NCBI RefSeq assembly: GCF_046254955.1
Contig: NZ_JBJXRG010000001.1
Span: 1,116,001-1,180,000 of the forward strand
Direction: 5' to 3'
From: Qipengyuania_C sp046254955
Lineage (GTDB): Bacteria > Pseudomonadota > Alphaproteobacteria > Sphingomonadales > Sphingomonadaceae
Length of the DNA: 64,000 nucleotides
Positions 63,627-64,000 of the stretch are shown here, one piece after another. The position numbers were made by a program, and so were the translations under genes. Every line of letters starts with the position of its first letter. Within the stretch, counting starts at the first letter, position 1. Below the pieces are notes generated by a model that saw only the letters and a program-made list of their open reading frames with translations, was not told the DNA's origin and searched no databases.

Positions 63627-64000
63627 ATGTCACGTACAGTACTCAGTTCCGCCACTAAGGAAGTCGTGATTGGCTTTGACCAGCCTTTCGTGATGATTGG
63701 GGAGCGGATAAACCCAACTGGACGCAAGCTGCTCGCTGCTGAAATGAAGGAAGGCGATTATTCGCGCGTCCAGGCTGATGCTCTGGCACAGGTCGAAGCG
63801 GGCGCTCAGATGCTTGATGTCAATGCCGGCATCCCGCTGGCGGACGAGCCCAAAATTCTCGCTGAGACGATCCAACTTGTCCAGTCGATCACCGATGTGC
63901 CTCTCTGCATCGACAGTTCGATTATCGAAGCGCTCGAGGCGGGCCTGTCGGTCTATCAGGGACGTGCTTTGGTGAATTCGACCACCGCCGAAAGCGAAGT
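63627..64000 (+). CDS. Methyl-THF:corrinoid methyltransferase (N-terminal part)
   Basis: The open frame from ATG 63627 runs off the window end (about 124 residues seen). It is a pterin-binding TIM barrel like MtgA, AcsE and the MetH pterin domain: VMIGERINPTGRK, GAQMLDVNAGIPLADEPKIL, VPLCIDSSIIEALEAGL, and VNSTTAESE. It would move methyl groups between the corrinoid protein and THF. Confidence 0.9.
   Translation, partial: MSRTVLSSATKEVVIGFDQPFVMIGERINPTGRKLLAAEMKEGDYSRVQADALAQVEAGAQMLDVNAGIPLADEPKILAETIQLVQSITDVPLCIDSSIIEALEAGLSVYQGRALVNSTTAESE

Overview
The window is 64 kb of a GC-rich alphaproteobacterial chromosome. The gene content (GapR/DUF2312, DUF1244, an NDUFA9-type complex I accessory protein, YebC-RuvC, PQQ alcohol dehydrogenase) and codon style suggest Sphingomonadales, probably an Erythrobacter/Altererythrobacter relative. 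That placement is inference; no rRNA is present to test it.

Region 1 (1-31.2 kb) is mostly core genome. It holds the 3' part of rpoC with its terminator, a GGDEF-EAL c-di-GMP protein, gltX, an exported M24 peptidase, pyk, gapR, a GNAT enzyme, ybjQ, a CPBP protease, yebC-ruvC, a glycerophosphodiesterase, PilZ-ubiG-PhyH, lysC, a nitronate monooxygenase, an aldehyde dehydrogenase with a lipoprotein quinohemoprotein alcohol dehydrogenase, an SPFH/NfeD pair, and an NDUFA9-like protein. It ends at a tRNA-Leu(CAG) gene.

Region 2 (31.2-45.7 kb) is an integrative genomic island. A P4-type tyrosine integrase starts 165 bp past the tRNA-Leu. The 3' end of the tRNA (TCGAGTCCTCTTCTGG-GCACCA) is repeated at 45697-45717, and paired GGGGGCCT motifs lie just inside both ends. 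Cargo: a small HTH excisionase-like protein, several unknown small proteins, and a same-strand module of DUF3800 protein, SNF2-family helicase, beta-class type III-like DNA methyltransferase (Mod), type III-like restriction helicase-nuclease (Res) and a fused DUF262-DUF1524 protein. This combination of an intact type III-like R-M pair with a SNF2 helicase and a GmrSD-like nuclease is the best candidate for an undescribed defence system here.

Region 3 (45.8-64 kb) is a one-carbon/methylamine catabolic region: folB-folD; a dimethylglycine dehydrogenase-like flavoprotein joined to soxB-D-A-G (heterotetrameric sarcosine oxidase); L-serine ammonia-lyase; a TmpA-TmpB-like pair expected to turn 2-trimethylammonioethylphosphonate into glycine betaine plus phosphate; an MFS transporter; a GbdR/GlxA-type regulator; and a corrinoid methyl-transfer cluster (corrinoid protein, DUF1638, MTHFR C-terminal domain protein, MTHFR, methyl-THF:corrinoid methyltransferase) cut by the window end. 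Read together, they outline a route from an organophosphonate to glycine betaine, dimethylglycine, sarcosine and glycine, with the methyl groups passed to tetrahydrofolate. The primary betaine methyltransferase is not visible and may lie beyond 64 kb.
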